A stretch of DNA of 64,000 nt from Orientallactaga sibirica (Eukaryota > Chordata > Mammalia > Rodentia > Dipodidae): the NCBI GenBank assembly GCA_036365145.1, contig JAEOAD010000031.1, positions 9,210,001 to 9,274,000 of the forward strand, given 5' to 3'. The notes beneath the pieces are model-generated. The model did not search any database. It was not told where the DNA came from and saw only the letters and a list, made by a program, of their open reading frames with translations. The position numbers and the translations under genes are program-made. Shown here in pieces: positions 33,446-46,607 of this stretch (positions within the stretch are counted from its first letter, which is position 1; the number at the start of each line of letters is the position of its first letter).

Positions 33446-34180
33446 TAAATGGACAAATTATATGTAATGGGAATTATTTATCAATATTTTATTTTAAAAA
33501 TATATTGGAGTCTCACTGACTTGTTTTGAATTTTCTTAATATGCCTTCTAGACAATTTAACATATATATTTATATGTATGTGAATATATGTTATGCTCAT
33601 TATTCTAATGTATATTACTGAGGTAGAAACATAACTCATACTGATATGAGTGAAGAACATAGAAAGTACATGCAGGTATTGTAAGATGTGTGCATGCTGT
33701 AAAAAGTAAATGCTCTCCCATTATCATATCCAAGCATTCATCTTAAGCCTATATTTAGATGCTTTCTGGTGGTCTGTACCTGAAGTTGTCTTCAGATGCA
33801 AGTTATCCAGGAACTGAATCCATCTTCCTCTGCCTGCCACTGAGTGTCCCCCATTCCAAGGCAGCCCTTAGGCCACAGCAGTTTATCCTTCATAGCCATG
33901 TGCAGCACCTGTTCTCTGAGTTTTGACTAATGGTAGAATGGAAACTACAATGGAGCTCTCCACAGGGCCAGCAGGTTAGACTTGCCAGATACCACACCAA
34001 AATTATCTTCCTACCTTCCCTGTCTTATACCTGCCATTCTCCCACCAGTTCATCCTGGTAATGTGAACTTTATAAATCAATTGTAAATGAGCCCTCGTCT
34101 CAGTGTGAGCTACAACAGAGCTTATATGTGCACATGGTAATTCCATTTAAGTGTGAAATTGGATAGACTTCTTTCACATG
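33446..34180. other. No gene found; 33.8-34.1 kb is balanced-composition
   Basis: 33,740-34,130 has more balanced base composition and no family I can name; an old DNA transposon is possible. Confidence 0.3.
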
Positions 34181-34184
34181 TGTG

Positions 34185-34515
34185 CAAGAGTGTGAGAGCA
34201 TGTTTATGTGAATACTCCTATGTGGATGTTCATGTGCATGTGTGCACCCATGTATAGAGAACATGCAACAATCTTGGGTGTCATTCTTTGGATACTGCCC
34301 AACCTTATTTTATGAGGCAGTGTTTGTCCCTGGCCTAGAACTAAAGTAGTCTACAGAGGTTAGGCAACAAGCTCTGGAAATCCACCTGTCTACACCTCCC
34401 CAGTGTAGATTATAAGTACATGCCACTAAGCCTGTTCCCCACTCTATGAATTCTAGAGACCAATCTCAGGTTTTTATACTTGTGAGGCAAGCACTTCACC
34501 AGCTGACCTGGACAC
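34185..34515 (-). mobile_element. B4/RSINE1-type chimeric SINE, antisense
   Basis: TG-rich part, 'gggtgtcattctttggatac', 'ctacacctccccagtgtaga', 'gaggcaagcacttcaccagc': antisense ID/B1 chimera, old. Confidence 0.6.
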
Positions 34516-34739
34516 ACTTTTGCAATAAGCCACCATTCCTGATGAACCTCATTTTATCTTTTGATGAGGAGAGAGTATGGAATCAGTGAAAATAGAGTCC
34601 TTATCAATAACTATTTTTACAAGAAAGAATAGTTAGCAGATACAACCCAATTGTTAAGGCCTTTTATTCTGCTACTGAAAAAAAGAAGCATTCTTTCAAA
34701 GAAACCAACTTGATCTAAAAAGTCTCCTCAGGTTTATAT

Positions 34740-35025
34740 AAAAGTATTCAGGCTGTTCTTCTTCAAATGCTAAGTGAAACTGCAGACCATCATGTTAAGA
34801 AAAGAAAGACCAGGCTCAAAAAATAAGTTTCCCAAATTTTTCCTCATATGTGCAATTTATGGTCAACATGGATATGGAATTGGAGACTCACTGTGATGTG
34901 GAAGAGGCAAAGAGGGAGAGAAGACATGATGGGATAATAGCAGTGGTGAAAATGATCTACATACATTCTATGCATGCATGGAAATGTCATAATAAAGCCT
35001 GTTACATTGCATAATAACATAATCT
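34740..35025 (+). mobile_element. L1 (Lx-like) 3' end fragment
   Basis: 'tttttcctcatatgtgcaat', 'catacattctatgcatgcat', 'aatgtcataataaagcctgt': sense 3' end of an older rodent L1. Confidence 0.5.
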
Positions 35026-36419
35026 AATAAAATGGTCAGATTTGGGTATGGCTTCAATGGCATGTGTGGCATGGAATGGCAAATACTTGACCAGGAAGCT
35101 AAGTGCCTTACTCATATTAGAATTCTCTCTCTTGTTAGATATGGAATACTCCCAAACTTTTATTCTGCCAAAAGCAACTAAAGGTAACAAAAAAGTGAAA
35201 TTTTAAAACTAATAAACCACACTAAAAGTTACCACAATAAACATGGAAGGTACTAAAACACTAGAAATTTAGTAAAGAAACTGTAATGCAAAAAAAAAAA
35301 AAAACCTATATATTTAAATCAATTCTTTCATTAGTGTTTTAAAATCTCATTTTAAATACATGTTATAATTTTTATTTGTATTGTTTTAGTCAAATAGGGC
35401 AACTATTTATATGTTCAGTATAAATGTATATTCCATGTAAGAACTATTTCTTTATCCTGTTATCCCTCATGCTTTTACTGATTAAACTCCCACTTTGTTG
35501 GTGAAAAATATTTAAAAAAATAAAAATGAAGCAAACAAGAGAAAGTGTCAGTGACATCATAAACTGTCTGAGACATCATTTCCTTCCATACACAAAGCTG
35601 ACACACAGAAAGATAAAGGAGGGTTGAGTTTGCTCTGGCTTACATAAAGCCTAAGGTATTGCAGTAGAAACTCAAGAAATAGGCAAATATGTTTGCCTGA
35701 AAATGAAAAGTCTTTTTTTTTTTTTTTTATAATAGCAAACATTTGTTTTTAGTGGCAAGCCAGTCAATGTCCCTGCTCTCTGAAATACTGCTGGTTTTAT
35801 CAAAAATGAAGACCCTGAGATGCTGTCCTCTCATTCTTCAGTTCTACCACAATGCCCAAGAAAGGAGCATCTCTCAGCAGGGGAGGCATGTGTGCTGTGG
35901 ACAAGGGGCTGGTACAGAGACAAGTACAGGGATGGGAGTCAAACCCACTGCTGGTTGGGGAAAGACTGTCCAGTGATGGAATACGGAGGGTTTCCAAGGG
36001 GAAACAATAACAAGTTGCTCCAGTTTCCCATTATGGCCAACAATATCATCTCATAAATTTATTTTAAAATAGAAGAAAGGAAGCTGCTCTAGGTGGCTGA
36101 GGTCACATCCCTGTCAGCAGGAAGAGCTTGGCTGGGTATGCCTTCAGCAGCATCATAATCCCTGCATTTTCCTCATTCATTTGCCATGATGAAAAACCTA
36201 ACTGATAGTCTTTACATGCTGAACATCAACAATTTCTTAGCAATGCAATCCACTGCCCATGGCCATTTCCAAAACACAAGATGATGAAAAAACTCAATGA
36301 ACAAAGGGTGCCAATTTGTTAATCCAGGGGAACAAATCAGATTTTGTGACTAATATATAATATGAAATTCCTGTTCAACTTGCCACTGATGATAATACTC
36401 AGGATTTGTTTCTTAAAGT
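35026..36419. other. No gene or repeat recognised
   Basis: About 1.4 kb, partly with balanced composition (35,740-36,060). A16 near 35,289-35,304 and T16 at 35,713-35,728 are simple runs. Confidence 0.35.
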
Positions 36420-36980
36420 CACTGTCATTTAAGTATTGGCAATTTAATGTTGTGATTGGTAGAGTCTTAAGAACAGAATCAACTGTTTTATTAATTATAT
36501 TCTTTCAGTTGGTTAGCCTTGAATAGCATAAAATGTCTAAATCCTTAAAAAGTTTGCTTAAAAAGTCACAAATATGGAACAGATGCATGAAATAGTAGTA
36601 ATAGAGACATGATTTAATTTATAGTTACATGTTACCTTATTCAATGTATAAATAAATTTTCTGTATATCTAAAGTTCAGTGTGTTTTAAGTAGCATATTT
36701 ATTAAGTTTAAATAATTTTGTGTAAGCATATTTTGAGCATCCTTGTAATTCTCTAATTTACCCCTCAGCAAAAGAATCAGTGAAGTTACACTTTGACTTC
36801 ACTATTATGTTTATGTATCTTTATTACTATGCTGTCCTAAGAGCCACTCATTTAAGTATTGGCAATTTAATGTTGGAAAGAACAGAATCAACTGGGCATA
36901 AAAGTAAATTTGCTTAAAAAGTCACAAATACATGAAATAATAAAATGCATTGAACTATATCTAAAGTTCAGTGTACGTCA
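36420..36980 (+). repeat. Local direct duplication, second copy condensed
   Basis: 36,420-36,683 and 36,846-36,974 share, in order, 'catttaagtattggcaattt', 'gaacagaatcaactg', 'ttgcttaaaaagtcacaaat', 'catgaaata' and 'tatatctaaagttcagtgt'. The second copy lacks four or five intervening segments and is about half as long. Confidence 0.85.
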
Positions 36981-37008
36981 GTTTCACTTCATTACATTAC
37001 ATGTTTTC

Positions 37009-37012
37009 TCCC

Positions 37013-37048
<36 letters not shown>
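37009..37048. repeat. (CT)n microsatellite
   Basis: CCCTCTCTCT-type run of about 40 bp. Confidence 0.95.
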
Positions 37049-37115
37049 AAGAATATGCTTATATGTCTTAATTGTGCATCTGCTTTTAGCTATTTTGAGT
37101 TAGGAAAGCATATAT

Positions 37116-37263
37116 ATGTTGGATTTTCAAGATAGGATTTCACTCTAGTCCAGGCTAACCTGGAATTCACTATGTAGTCTCATGGTGACCTTGAACTCAC
37201 AGCGATCCTCCCACCTCTGCCTCTCAAGTGCTAAATTAAAGGCGTGCACCACCTCACCCAGCT
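37116..37263 (-). mobile_element. B1 SINE, antisense
   Basis: 'aagataggatttcactctag', 'aattcactatgtagtctcat', 'aaggcgtgcaccacctcacc'. Perfect 15-bp target-site duplication 'taggaaagcatatat' at 37101-37115 and 37264-37278. Confidence 0.95.
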
Positions 37264-37278
37264 TAGGAAAGCATATAT

Positions 37279-38646
37279 TTAAGAGGAAATTCAATTCTAT
37301 AGAAAGACAGATATAGAAAAATATTAAAGTTCAGGTTTCACCCCCTCTAACTTTGTGACAATAAAAACATATATTCAGCTTATAAAATCAATTTAGTCAT
37401 CATAAAGAGGTTGTAATTAACTACATTCACTTTGTAAGACTTATGGAAGGATTAAATGCTATATTGTATTAAGTGTCTATGATAGGAATGCTGAGAGCAA
37501 AGACTGAGCTCATCAGAGCATGCGTCAAGTAGGCACATCTTTGTAGGCAGCTTAGATCCGTCTAATTCTTGGATTGTCATTTTAGTCTCTGTTAAAATTA
37601 ATGGGCACTCCTGGCAAGTGACCTCTAGATAAATGAGTTGCTTCAGTTCCATGCAGGAGACATTGATCCCTTAGTATTAGCAAAGCAACTCGTGTTTCTT
37701 TGAGCCCAAAAAGAGGCACTGTCTCAAATATGAAAGAGCTGTTTCAACACATGAGTAGAAAAGTCCCTTTCAATTTCTTTTGTGTTAATTTCATTTATTT
37801 ATTGAACAAATATTTAGTATTAGTTCTGACCTACCATTATTCTGAATTCTGCAAAATGAACCACATAGTGGAGTCTATTTCAAGTACACTCGTTTGTACT
37901 TATGTGTTCTTATATTCTCATGTAGCAAGGAGGACTAGATAGGGGAGTGTGAAAACAAAGATTTCTTGAGAAATTATATAATATATATATGCACATATAT
38001 GTGCATGTGTGTGTGTGTAGCCTAGGTTTTACTCATAGACGAGAAGGAGCAGATACAGGACAAGAAAAATGCCTGCCCATTTACAAGGGTATCAGAGAGT
38101 CTCACAAAACTGACTTACATGGAGGAACCAATAACATGTAAATCACAGTTGGAAGTTGTGTGACTTCTTTCACAATTTTAATGAAATTAGTGACTTAAAA
38201 AAGATAGAGGACATATTTTCCTCATTTATGAGCTATGCACCAGATTGGAATCTATAAGGGACGAAGGTGTTTTTTTTATTTTTATTTTTAATTTTTTTGC
38301 TTCCTTTTCCCCAGTATTCAGAGTAGTTCCTAATACCTAGAAGAGTGTTTGTACAATCAGTGGCTGATTTAAAAAATACTCAGAATTGCTTAAAAACTAA
38401 AAAGGTTAAAAAATCATTGCAAATATCATTATAGCTAAAATAATATTCCTTTTACACCTGAAATTATTACTTAAAATCTCTAGATGATATTGGTCAGTTG
38501 GATTATTAAATCAGTTATTCAATAATCCCACTTGGGTGCATATAGGCCAGGTTCCCTGAAAGGCAAAAACAGACAGAAGAGTGAACAAGAAACATAGCAT
38601 TTATGGACAGATGAGTTTTAATAATGCTTTCAATATATTTCTGTAG
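37279..38646. other. No gene recognised; short dinucleotide runs
   Basis: Contains AT and GT runs at 37,977-38,018 and a T-rich stretch at 38,271-38,300. No gene or family identified. Confidence 0.35.
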
Positions 38647-38862
38647 GGCTGGAGAAATGGCTTAGCAGTTAAGGCACCTGCCTGCTAAGCCTAAGAACAC
38701 TTGTTCAAATCTCCAGGTCCCACATTTAGCCAGATGCAAGTATGCAATGTTGCACATGTGCACATGGGGACACACATATCTGGAATTCATTCACAGTGGC
38801 TGAGAGGCCCTGGAGTGCCTATTCTTTCTCTTTCTCTCTCTTTCTCTCTCAAATAAAATATA
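38647..38862 (+). mobile_element. B2-like SINE, long subfamily
   Basis: 'ggctggagaaatggcttagc', 'ctgctaagcctaagaacact', 'cacatttagccagatgcaag', TC-rich 3' part. It lacks the internal duplication found in the 15 kb and 22 kb copies. Short possible duplication 'caatatat'. Confidence 0.9.
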
Positions 38863-38887
38863 ACCAATATATATATATATATATATC
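38863..38887. repeat. (AT)n microsatellite in a SINE tail
   Basis: About 11 AT units directly after the SINE. Confidence 0.9.
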
Positions 38888-38899
38888 CATAGAAAACTG

Positions 38900-41800
38900 A
38901 CATAAAAAATCTTGTAAATCACTGTCAAAATACTTGGTGGATAAGAAAGCAAACAGCACTACAATTTCCTGTTTTCAAAGTTATCATGGAAATAGAGGGT
39001 GTCCAAGGAGGAAGAGGCCTTCTTCTTAGTGTAGGGAAGAGAATGGAGGACACTGAGATAGATATCATGTTGGGATCACCTATTTTGGAACATCATTTTA
39101 CTTCCTACCCTGCCACCCTCAGCTTGACTACCCCTATTCATTCTTCCCGGCATAATTGTGAGAAGACCCTTCCCTTGACCCGTCTAGAATAAGCCAGTGA
39201 TCTAAATTTATCTGAACATGAGAATCACCCAGGGCACCTACTATAGGCCCTCATGGGTGAGCTCCCTCTCAATACCAGTGAGTCGTAACTTCGGAGTATA
39301 ACCTGAGAGTCTATGTTGAAAATAAGAATCTGAGGGCACTCTCCTGATCATAAGACGTTAAAAAAATTAAATTAAATCAGTGATTAGTTAGTAGGATTTT
39401 GTGTATAAGTGAGTCAAAATGTAGTTTGGGGTGGGGTGTGGGATGCTCTCTGCAGACCAACGTTTATTTTCCTACAGAATTTTCAGTAAGTTTCACTCCT
39501 AATTTTCAATATTCAAGGTTGGTTAAGCTCCACAACAATCAATAACAATCGGGTGGGGTGGGGTGAAAGATAGAGAATGATGTAATTTAATTGGCTAGAA
39601 ATGATTGTCTGAAGGAAATAGCCATAAAATGTTTGGGAGATAAATAAATGAATTTGTATACATCTAGTCTCTTCCACCAAACTATTTTCAACTGAGGTCA
39701 AGAATTTTGTTATCTTTTTTCCTTTATCTATCACACAACCCCCCTGGAGGTACTTAATGATTGATGGATGGATGTGGTTGGAATCATATCAGTTAGTGAG
39801 AGCCAAACTGCAAGAATCGAGTGATTTCACTCCCATATCAGCACTCTTGCCTACACATCAATATGGCTTGAGTTTAAATAGACTTGTAACACACAATGTA
39901 GGGAGAGTAGAGAAGTTGAACCTGCTTTTAGTGCAGGCCGTTTGTTCAGTAATTCCTCCACTGAATCTGACAATGCAAAGGATAGAAGAGCTCTTCTGTC
40001 TAGAATGTTCAGAAATGAAAAGCACTGAATTATCAGGGTACCTTTCCATACTTTCTGTAGTTTTTTGTAGCCTTCCTGATTGTGCCATAGTAATGGACTT
40101 TATAATCACATATCCGTTAATCTGAACACTTCTTAAGAGGTAATCATAACAACTTGCCTAGATCTAATGTTATAGAGAAACATTTTATGGCACTAGGATA
40201 CATTTTCATCCAAGTTATTAAAGCCCAATTACATCATGTTTTCGTCCAAGGAATGTCAAGTACTTAAGGGACAATATTGCAGTCACTCTTGCTTATCTCT
40301 TGGAAATAATTACATAGATACAACCTTCATTTTGCAGATAAAGCCCCTGCCTCTCTGTCCCCAAAGTAATAGGAAAATGCACTTGCTTGCCTAAAATCAC
40401 ACAGTATATTGGAGGAAAAACAGGAATAAGAATGAAAAGACTCCCTTTTTCATGAACACATATAGCCTTCTCTATGAAAATATCATACCTGTTTTTGTGG
40501 TTTTTGATAAATAAGGAATCATGTGCAGTAAACAATTAAAGGGCATAATCAATCTTCCTGGGTTATATCATGAATCATATAACAAGTATCTGCCTTGAAC
40601 CAATCAGCCTGCAGGCAATATTAATATAGCAAATATACATTTTTGTTGACATTAGTTTCATTTTAGTAATATTATATTATACTTTTAGTACATTAAAAGT
40701 ATTTTTGTACTCATAAAACCCTGTAAAGTCGGCTTTATTTTGGTTTGCTGTAAATTGAATCTCAGATGCTAATACATGGAAGGCATATATGAAGCGATCA
40801 CCCTCATAAATCCAGTGCACCTATGCCCCATGTTCATTGGCTCTATGCTTCTATGTGTTGCACTGAAGCAGTTGAACTGGGAATTCAGCACAGCTGCATT
40901 CTATTGAACCTAAAAAAGTCACTTTAATTCTAGCTGAGTGGATTTTCATATGAGGACAATATTCCCCATTTCAGATTTACGTGTGTAGCTTCAGTCAATA
41001 CTTTAAGAAATGCAGTATTCCCAAAATAAGAGATAAGCCCTATTATACACTAGACTTGGATAAAGCACTTAATCATCATGGCAAGAGCATCCACGTAGCC
41101 TTGTGTATCCTGCCTCCCTGTTTCTCTGATCAGAATAAATCCTCAAAAATCTTGGACAAAACACTTTTAAAACAAAAACAAAGATCAGTTTACTTCTGTG
41201 TTCTAAATATGTGAGATATTTTCGACATTGTGAAAAGGGGAGAAAATTTCTCCTGTATTTGTTGCAAATAAAGTAAGACCCCTTTGGGTGTGAAGATGTA
41301 AGCTCTGTGACTGTCAAGATCTGGGATGAACTTTGCAAATGGAAAATCTGCCGAGTAGGAGCACAAAGACCATGGGGTTGGCCAAACTTCATCTAGTCCC
41401 TTCTTTTGCTAGGCTTTCAGATAACAGAGCATGCATATTTAAATGTGAAAGTGTTTTTATGATTATTTAATAAAGCGAGGATGAAGTAAGCAAATAACTA
41501 TTGAGAAGTAGCATTTAATTTCCAAGAGTGCCCTGAGAGACAGCATGGAGTGAAGCCATTTCAATTACTTGGAAATTCATTGTCAGAAACATTAAACTAA
41601 TTTAGGCTACAGGAATGTACCCAACAGTATTATGAAGTAAGTGTAAGGAGCTCCTGGTTAGAAAATAAGTATTATAGCAACAGCATCCAGGGCAGGGTTG
41701 AAGATTAGAAATTCAAAATCAAAGTCAAAATATTCAGCCGATTATTCCCTAGCTCAGAATCTCATAGCATCAAAGTGCAGGGCCGGGAAGAGATTTGAGA

Positions 41801-42060
41801 TGCCCTCAAGGGCAATCAGTTCCTTCTGGGTAGGAATATACTTCAGCCTTACTGATCTTAGGGATTCTGATGGGTTATTAATTTCAAGTTTCACTTTTTA
41901 TTTAGTTTTCCAGTTTTCTATTTGGTCTGTTCCATTTTTCTAAATGCATTTTTTTTCCAATTGGCCACATTGGAGATATTTAGCATGGGCTATAAAAGTG
42001 GTTCTTCTCTATGTAAGTGGAAAAATTTAATAGTGGAAGTGGCAGTGAAACACTGTAGGA
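38900..42060. other. Long repeat-poor stretch, no exon recognised
   Basis: About 3.1 kb in which I recognise no SINE, L1 or LTR, unlike the rest of the window. A 122-codon frame (39,757-40,125, +) has no motif or codon pattern I trust. The lack of insertions fits single-copy, possibly constrained, noncoding DNA, but absence of recognition is not proof. Confidence 0.4.
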
Positions 42061-42069
42061 GATGGGCAG

Positions 42070-42490
42070 TTTCCTTGGCTAGGCAGACAGGGGAAGAGAC
42101 CTTGGATAGATGACTATATTCTAACCCAAGATAGTGAATAGGAAGACCACACTTCCTCCTTCTTGGCCTAAGTGAATTTTCCTACTGGCCAGATGGGTTG
42201 GAGGGCTTTCTGGGACCTTTGCAATACTGGACATATTATGGACCAATCAACACCTTCAACTTCACTTAAGCTGAACAATCATAGATTCTGGACCAGCCAG
42301 CTTCTCCCATTCAATAAAAACCCAGTTCCTACTACAAGGTTGATTTTCCAGCTCTGATTTCCCCTTCTCCCAGAGGAGTCAGTTCTGTTTTCTTTTCCAC
42401 TCATTTTGGAATAAATTGTATTCTTTTAACACATGCCTTCCATTAATTCTTTATTCAGAAGAAAAAGTGAACCCAACACCCCTACATGCT
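42070..42490 (+). mobile_element. ERV1-like LTR fragment
   Basis: Features in order: a purine/pyrimidine-balanced U3-like part, 'ggaccaatcaa' and 'cattcaataaaaacccagtt' (CCAAT and TATA-like), C/T-rich R region, 'tggaataaattgtattcttt' (AATAAA), then 'gaaaaagtgaacccaacacc'. That is the typical order of an ERV1 LTR. No clear TG start; boundaries approximate. Confidence 0.45.
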
Positions 42491-42779
42491 GTCAGCAGGA
42501 TACAACCTCAGTTAACTTTCAGCATTCTCTTTCACATCTCAAATCCCCATCATGAACTTTTGCACATGTTCCTTTCACTAGCTGACTGTAAACAAGATTC
42601 TTCAAGTTAAACACTCCTATACTATTGATTATAGATTTCACTTTTACCCTATTGCACCATATATTCAGTCATTGAGATTTAGTACATTTTTCTAAAACAT
42701 TTTCATGTGTGGAAGCACTCTGTTCCCCTGTAACTTGTGAAAATATGTAACAAAATTTGGTTAGAAAATGGGAAGTTAG

Positions 42780-42970
42780 GAAGTGAATTTTTGTTTCTAT
42801 ATATCCCTGAATGTCAGTTTTCTTTTATTTCTATGAGACAGAGACTTGGTTTGCAGCCTTGGGTCTTCTTGAACAACTCACTATGTAGTCAAGGTGAGCT
42901 TTGAACTCATGATTCTCCTACCTCAACCTCCCAAGTTGTAGGATTGCTGACTATATCACAATGTCTAGAT
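42780..42970 (-). mobile_element. Old B1 SINE, antisense
   Basis: 'tatgagacagagacttggtt', 'aacaactcactatgtagtca', 'cctcaacctcccaagttgta'. Confidence 0.6.
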
Positions 42971-43034
42971 CTTCTTATATTTTTAAGATTTCTTGGAATG
43001 AATGTGATATAATCTTATAAAATATGTGTCTGTG

Positions 43035-43118
43035 TTTCTATCTATCAATCATCTATCCATCCATCTATCTATCTCTTTATCCATCTATCATCCATCTATC
43101 TAGCTATCATCTATCCAT
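43035..43118. repeat. (TATC/ATCC)n tetranucleotide microsatellite
   Basis: Interrupted CTAT/CCAT units over about 84 bp. The open frame across it is a repeat artefact. Confidence 0.95.
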
Positions 43119-44333
43119 TTTCTACACATATAAGCTTTTTGGAAAAGAGGGAGGCATAAGGGTGCCTGAGATAAATATGAAGGGTCAGCTTGATTTAACA
43201 TATTATTCCTATTTGTGTTCTCTTCAGCATTAATATTTCCAAATAGAGTCATCTCTATTAAAACTTAGAGAGAGTAGCCTCTACTGGGTCTTTTATAAAT
43301 CTCAACAGAAGAAATTAAATTGGCTATTGTTGTTTTTTTTTTTTCTTTTTTAAGAAAAGAGTTTCATGGGGAGATAGCTGTATGGAAAGTAAATGGAATA
43401 TGTACCAGTTCATTCTCTTCTTTAAAACTTTGATGACTCTTTTATAGATTCTCTGAAAAGTAATTAAAGTGCAATTAATTGGAAAAATTTATACAATAGG
43501 TATTCTGAATATTATATCTCTTGCAGAAGCAACTTTTAGTACCTTAAACAAGTGGCTAAGCCAATGAAGCCAGTTTAAATTTAATGCTCTCAAGCAAATA
43601 TTTCAGAAAATACAGTCTTTCACATTGTTGACTGCAAAACAAACTCCCCTCCAGTAGAGAGGCATCTCACCTCCTTTGGGAATCTGATGCAGTACAGTCT
43701 GTTTGGACAGCATGCCAATCTCTTTATATTTAATGACTATACCCACAAAATTAAGCTGCCAATGTAATATTTTTAAGTGGTCAGGATAAGCTGGTCACAG
43801 ACAGGAATCTAAGAAGAATACTTTTGTTACATAGATAATTACCTAGTAATTGATCTGTTCTCTGAATCTATATTTTTCCTTCCTAAACATAAATTCAACT
43901 ATGGTTTACATCATGTCGCTATTTAAACTCAGCTATGTTCTAGTTGCAAATATTGCTAGCTGATGTTATAATTTCATATTATCAATACATTAACATAGTC
44001 CAATGTACTCATTTATTCCCCAGTCCCACACAGTATGTTATATATAATATATGGGTATTAGCATCTTCTCCATGCAAGCACTTGGGGGGGTCTCAGGCTC
44101 CTGTCACATGATGTCAGTATCTGTCTTAACAGAAGGCATGTTTTTGTGGAATTTGTCACATAAGAGAAAGTAGAAAACTTTTTCTTTCTACTGCCTACTG
44201 ACAAAAAATATGCTCACATCACCTTTCATTGAAAGATGTTAGAATGGATTTTATCTACCTTACAGGAAAAATAAATGGGTTTGGTGAGCATCTTTTCAGA
44301 CTCTGCTCCATACTCTAGTTTTGGTCTTGTGTA
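43119..44333. other. No gene or repeat recognised
   Basis: About 1.2 kb of unassigned AT-rich sequence. Confidence 0.35.
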
Positions 44334-44700
44334 ATGGTTGATCTCTGATTGTCCACTTGACAGGAGTTAGAGTTATCATGGAAACAAATCTGTGAGAATG
44401 GCTGGGAGGAATTTTTCAGATTAGGTTAATTATGTGATAGGACTCACCCTTTCTGTGGGTGTCACCATTCCACATGCTGGTGGTAGTCAAGACTGAATAA
44501 AAAGGAGTAATTGAGCTGAAAGAATATCAGTATTCACTGGTCTGTGCTTCGTCACTGTGGACTGAATGTGACAAGTTGCCTTAAGCTCCTGCCATCATGC
44601 CTGCCCTGCCACAGTGGACTGTAAGCTGAAATAAACACTTCCTTCCTTAAACTGATTCCTGTCAAGCATTTGGTTACAGCAACAAAATGTAACTGATCCA
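44334..44700 (+). mobile_element. Medium-reiteration rodent repeat (URR1-like)
   Basis: 'gtaatggttgatctctgatt', 'agattaggttaattatgtga', 'gactgaataaaaaggagtaa', 'gctgaaataaacacttcctt' and 'agcaacaaaatgtaactgat' outline a known kind of medium-copy rodent repeat, possibly a hAT DNA transposon derivative. Name from memory. Confidence 0.55.
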
Positions 44701-46344
44701 CCAAGTTTTTCCTTTTCTTTCTCCTTTTTTCATTATATTAGGTATCTCCATAGAGACAGAAACCATAAAGTGAGTGGATGGATGGATGGAGTAATGATTA
44801 ACTAATAATAGGATGATGGGAAGGTTATATACAAATGATAAATTTGTAGAAATATAAGTACAAAATTGGCTCATTCAGTTGTGGAGAATCAACATTCTCA
44901 CACTAGAGCACTTAGATAATGGAGAACAAAAGACCCAATGGTAGAATTCCCAGTTCCAGGCCAATGGTTAGACAACTCTGGAGGGGAATTGGAGGCAAAA
45001 GAGAGGGATTGATATGTACCATAGAATCCAAGGCTTATGAACTCGTGCTTCTGAGATCCAAGAGTAAGGGACTGTGTCTTAGATTCACAGAGAGCAAAGT
45101 CACCTTTCTTTAGTCTTTGTGTTCCATCTGGGCTCCTGCTAGACTAGCTGTGCCCACCTGCAATGAGGGCAGATCTCCCTGACTAAGTCCACTGAGAGTG
45201 CTCTTCCAGAAACACCTTCACAGACACGGCCAGGAATAATATTTATCATCTACCTGCCTATCACTTAATCTGGTTGGCATCTAAAATTGACTGCCATACA
45301 TTTCCTCATTCCTCAATAGAGAAGGGTATAGTCCAAATGTTCTTCTTCATGACTTCAATTTTTCTCATTTAAATTGTTAAATAGATTCAGTTTCAGATTT
45401 CAACTCACATCTCAGAGTCTACTACCTTGTCAGCCAGGCTATACAGAATTGCCATATATATTAGGACATTAAATGTAACAGTATACATCACAATCTTGGT
45501 ATTAAGAAAATAAATCTGAAACTAAACACACACAGCATTCTTGTTTCTTGTGTCATGGACTACCTTGCACTTCTAACTCTGCTGATTCTTCAATGGATAC
45601 TCCCTCTATGTGCTTTTGATACTCAGTTGTTTTCTGGATTGCTTTCTTCTCTGCATTCTCCATTCTAATTTATTGTTGTTATCTCCTAACAAAATCACCC
45701 CAACCATCCTGTATCTTTACTGATGTCTATTACAAACAAGACAAGTGCTGGCAATTTATGGGTATCAAAAGAGTAAGTTGTTTTGTAAAGAAATTAGAAA
45801 TAACAATATAGAATCATTGATATCAATTTTAAAGGTCACATCAAAACCCAGAATCCTCACCAGTTTTCCATTAGAACTTATTTTCTTGATGAAATAATTA
45901 AGTTCACAATTTATTTTATATCCTGTTGGCTTCATTTTGCCATTATATCTAATGTGTATCACTTCAAGAGTATGGTGTTCCATTATTTTCATTAAAAGTG
46001 TGTAGTATTTTGGCTGCATTACTGCTAGATATATTCCTAGAGAGTTTATAAGCCTGCTAGCAATTAACGCATTACTTTCCTAGAGAAAATGTACTCTGTA
46101 TTTTGCAGGTTTTCATTAGCTTCTCTTTCTCTTTCCTTTTTGAAATACAAAAATGGCAGATTTTGTAGTTCATTTCATATCCTTTGTGAAGCTTCATTTG
46201 TGAATGGATTCTTAGTACAAGAGAATTTAAACTGATACATGTTTTTAGTTTCACACAGTATTATTTAGATAAAGCATGGCTTATTTTTTCTTTGTGCTGT
46301 TTCTTTCTCTGATGTATCATGAGTACACCAAAATCCATGCCACC
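44701..46344. other. No gene recognised; short (GGAT)n
   Basis: Unassigned 1.6 kb with a GGAT run at 44,774-44,794. No frame over 90 codons and no motif. Confidence 0.35.
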
Positions 46345-46356
46345 CAAAGCTAAATA

Positions 46357-46541
46357 TTGGGGCTGGAGAAATGGCTCATGGGTTAATACCTAAGCACCTG
46401 GATTCTCTGGTACCCATGTAAAGTTAGATGCACAAAGTAACACGAGTCTGAAGTTTGTTTATAGCAGCAGGAGGTCCTGGGACACCCATTCTCTTTAAAT
46501 AAATAAATGAAGAAATGAATAAATCATTTTAAAAATAAAAT
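46357..46541 (+). mobile_element. B2-like SINE
   Basis: 'tggggctggagaaatggctc', 'agttagatgcacaaagtaac', A-rich tail. Target-site duplication 'aaagctaaata' at 46346-46356 and 46542-46552. The TC stretch is mostly lost. Confidence 0.9.
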
Positions 46542-46607
46542 AAAGCTAAATACCCAATTTTATTTCTAACCCATAAACCTATTCCTTTTCTCTCATTTCA
46601 CTTTCCA

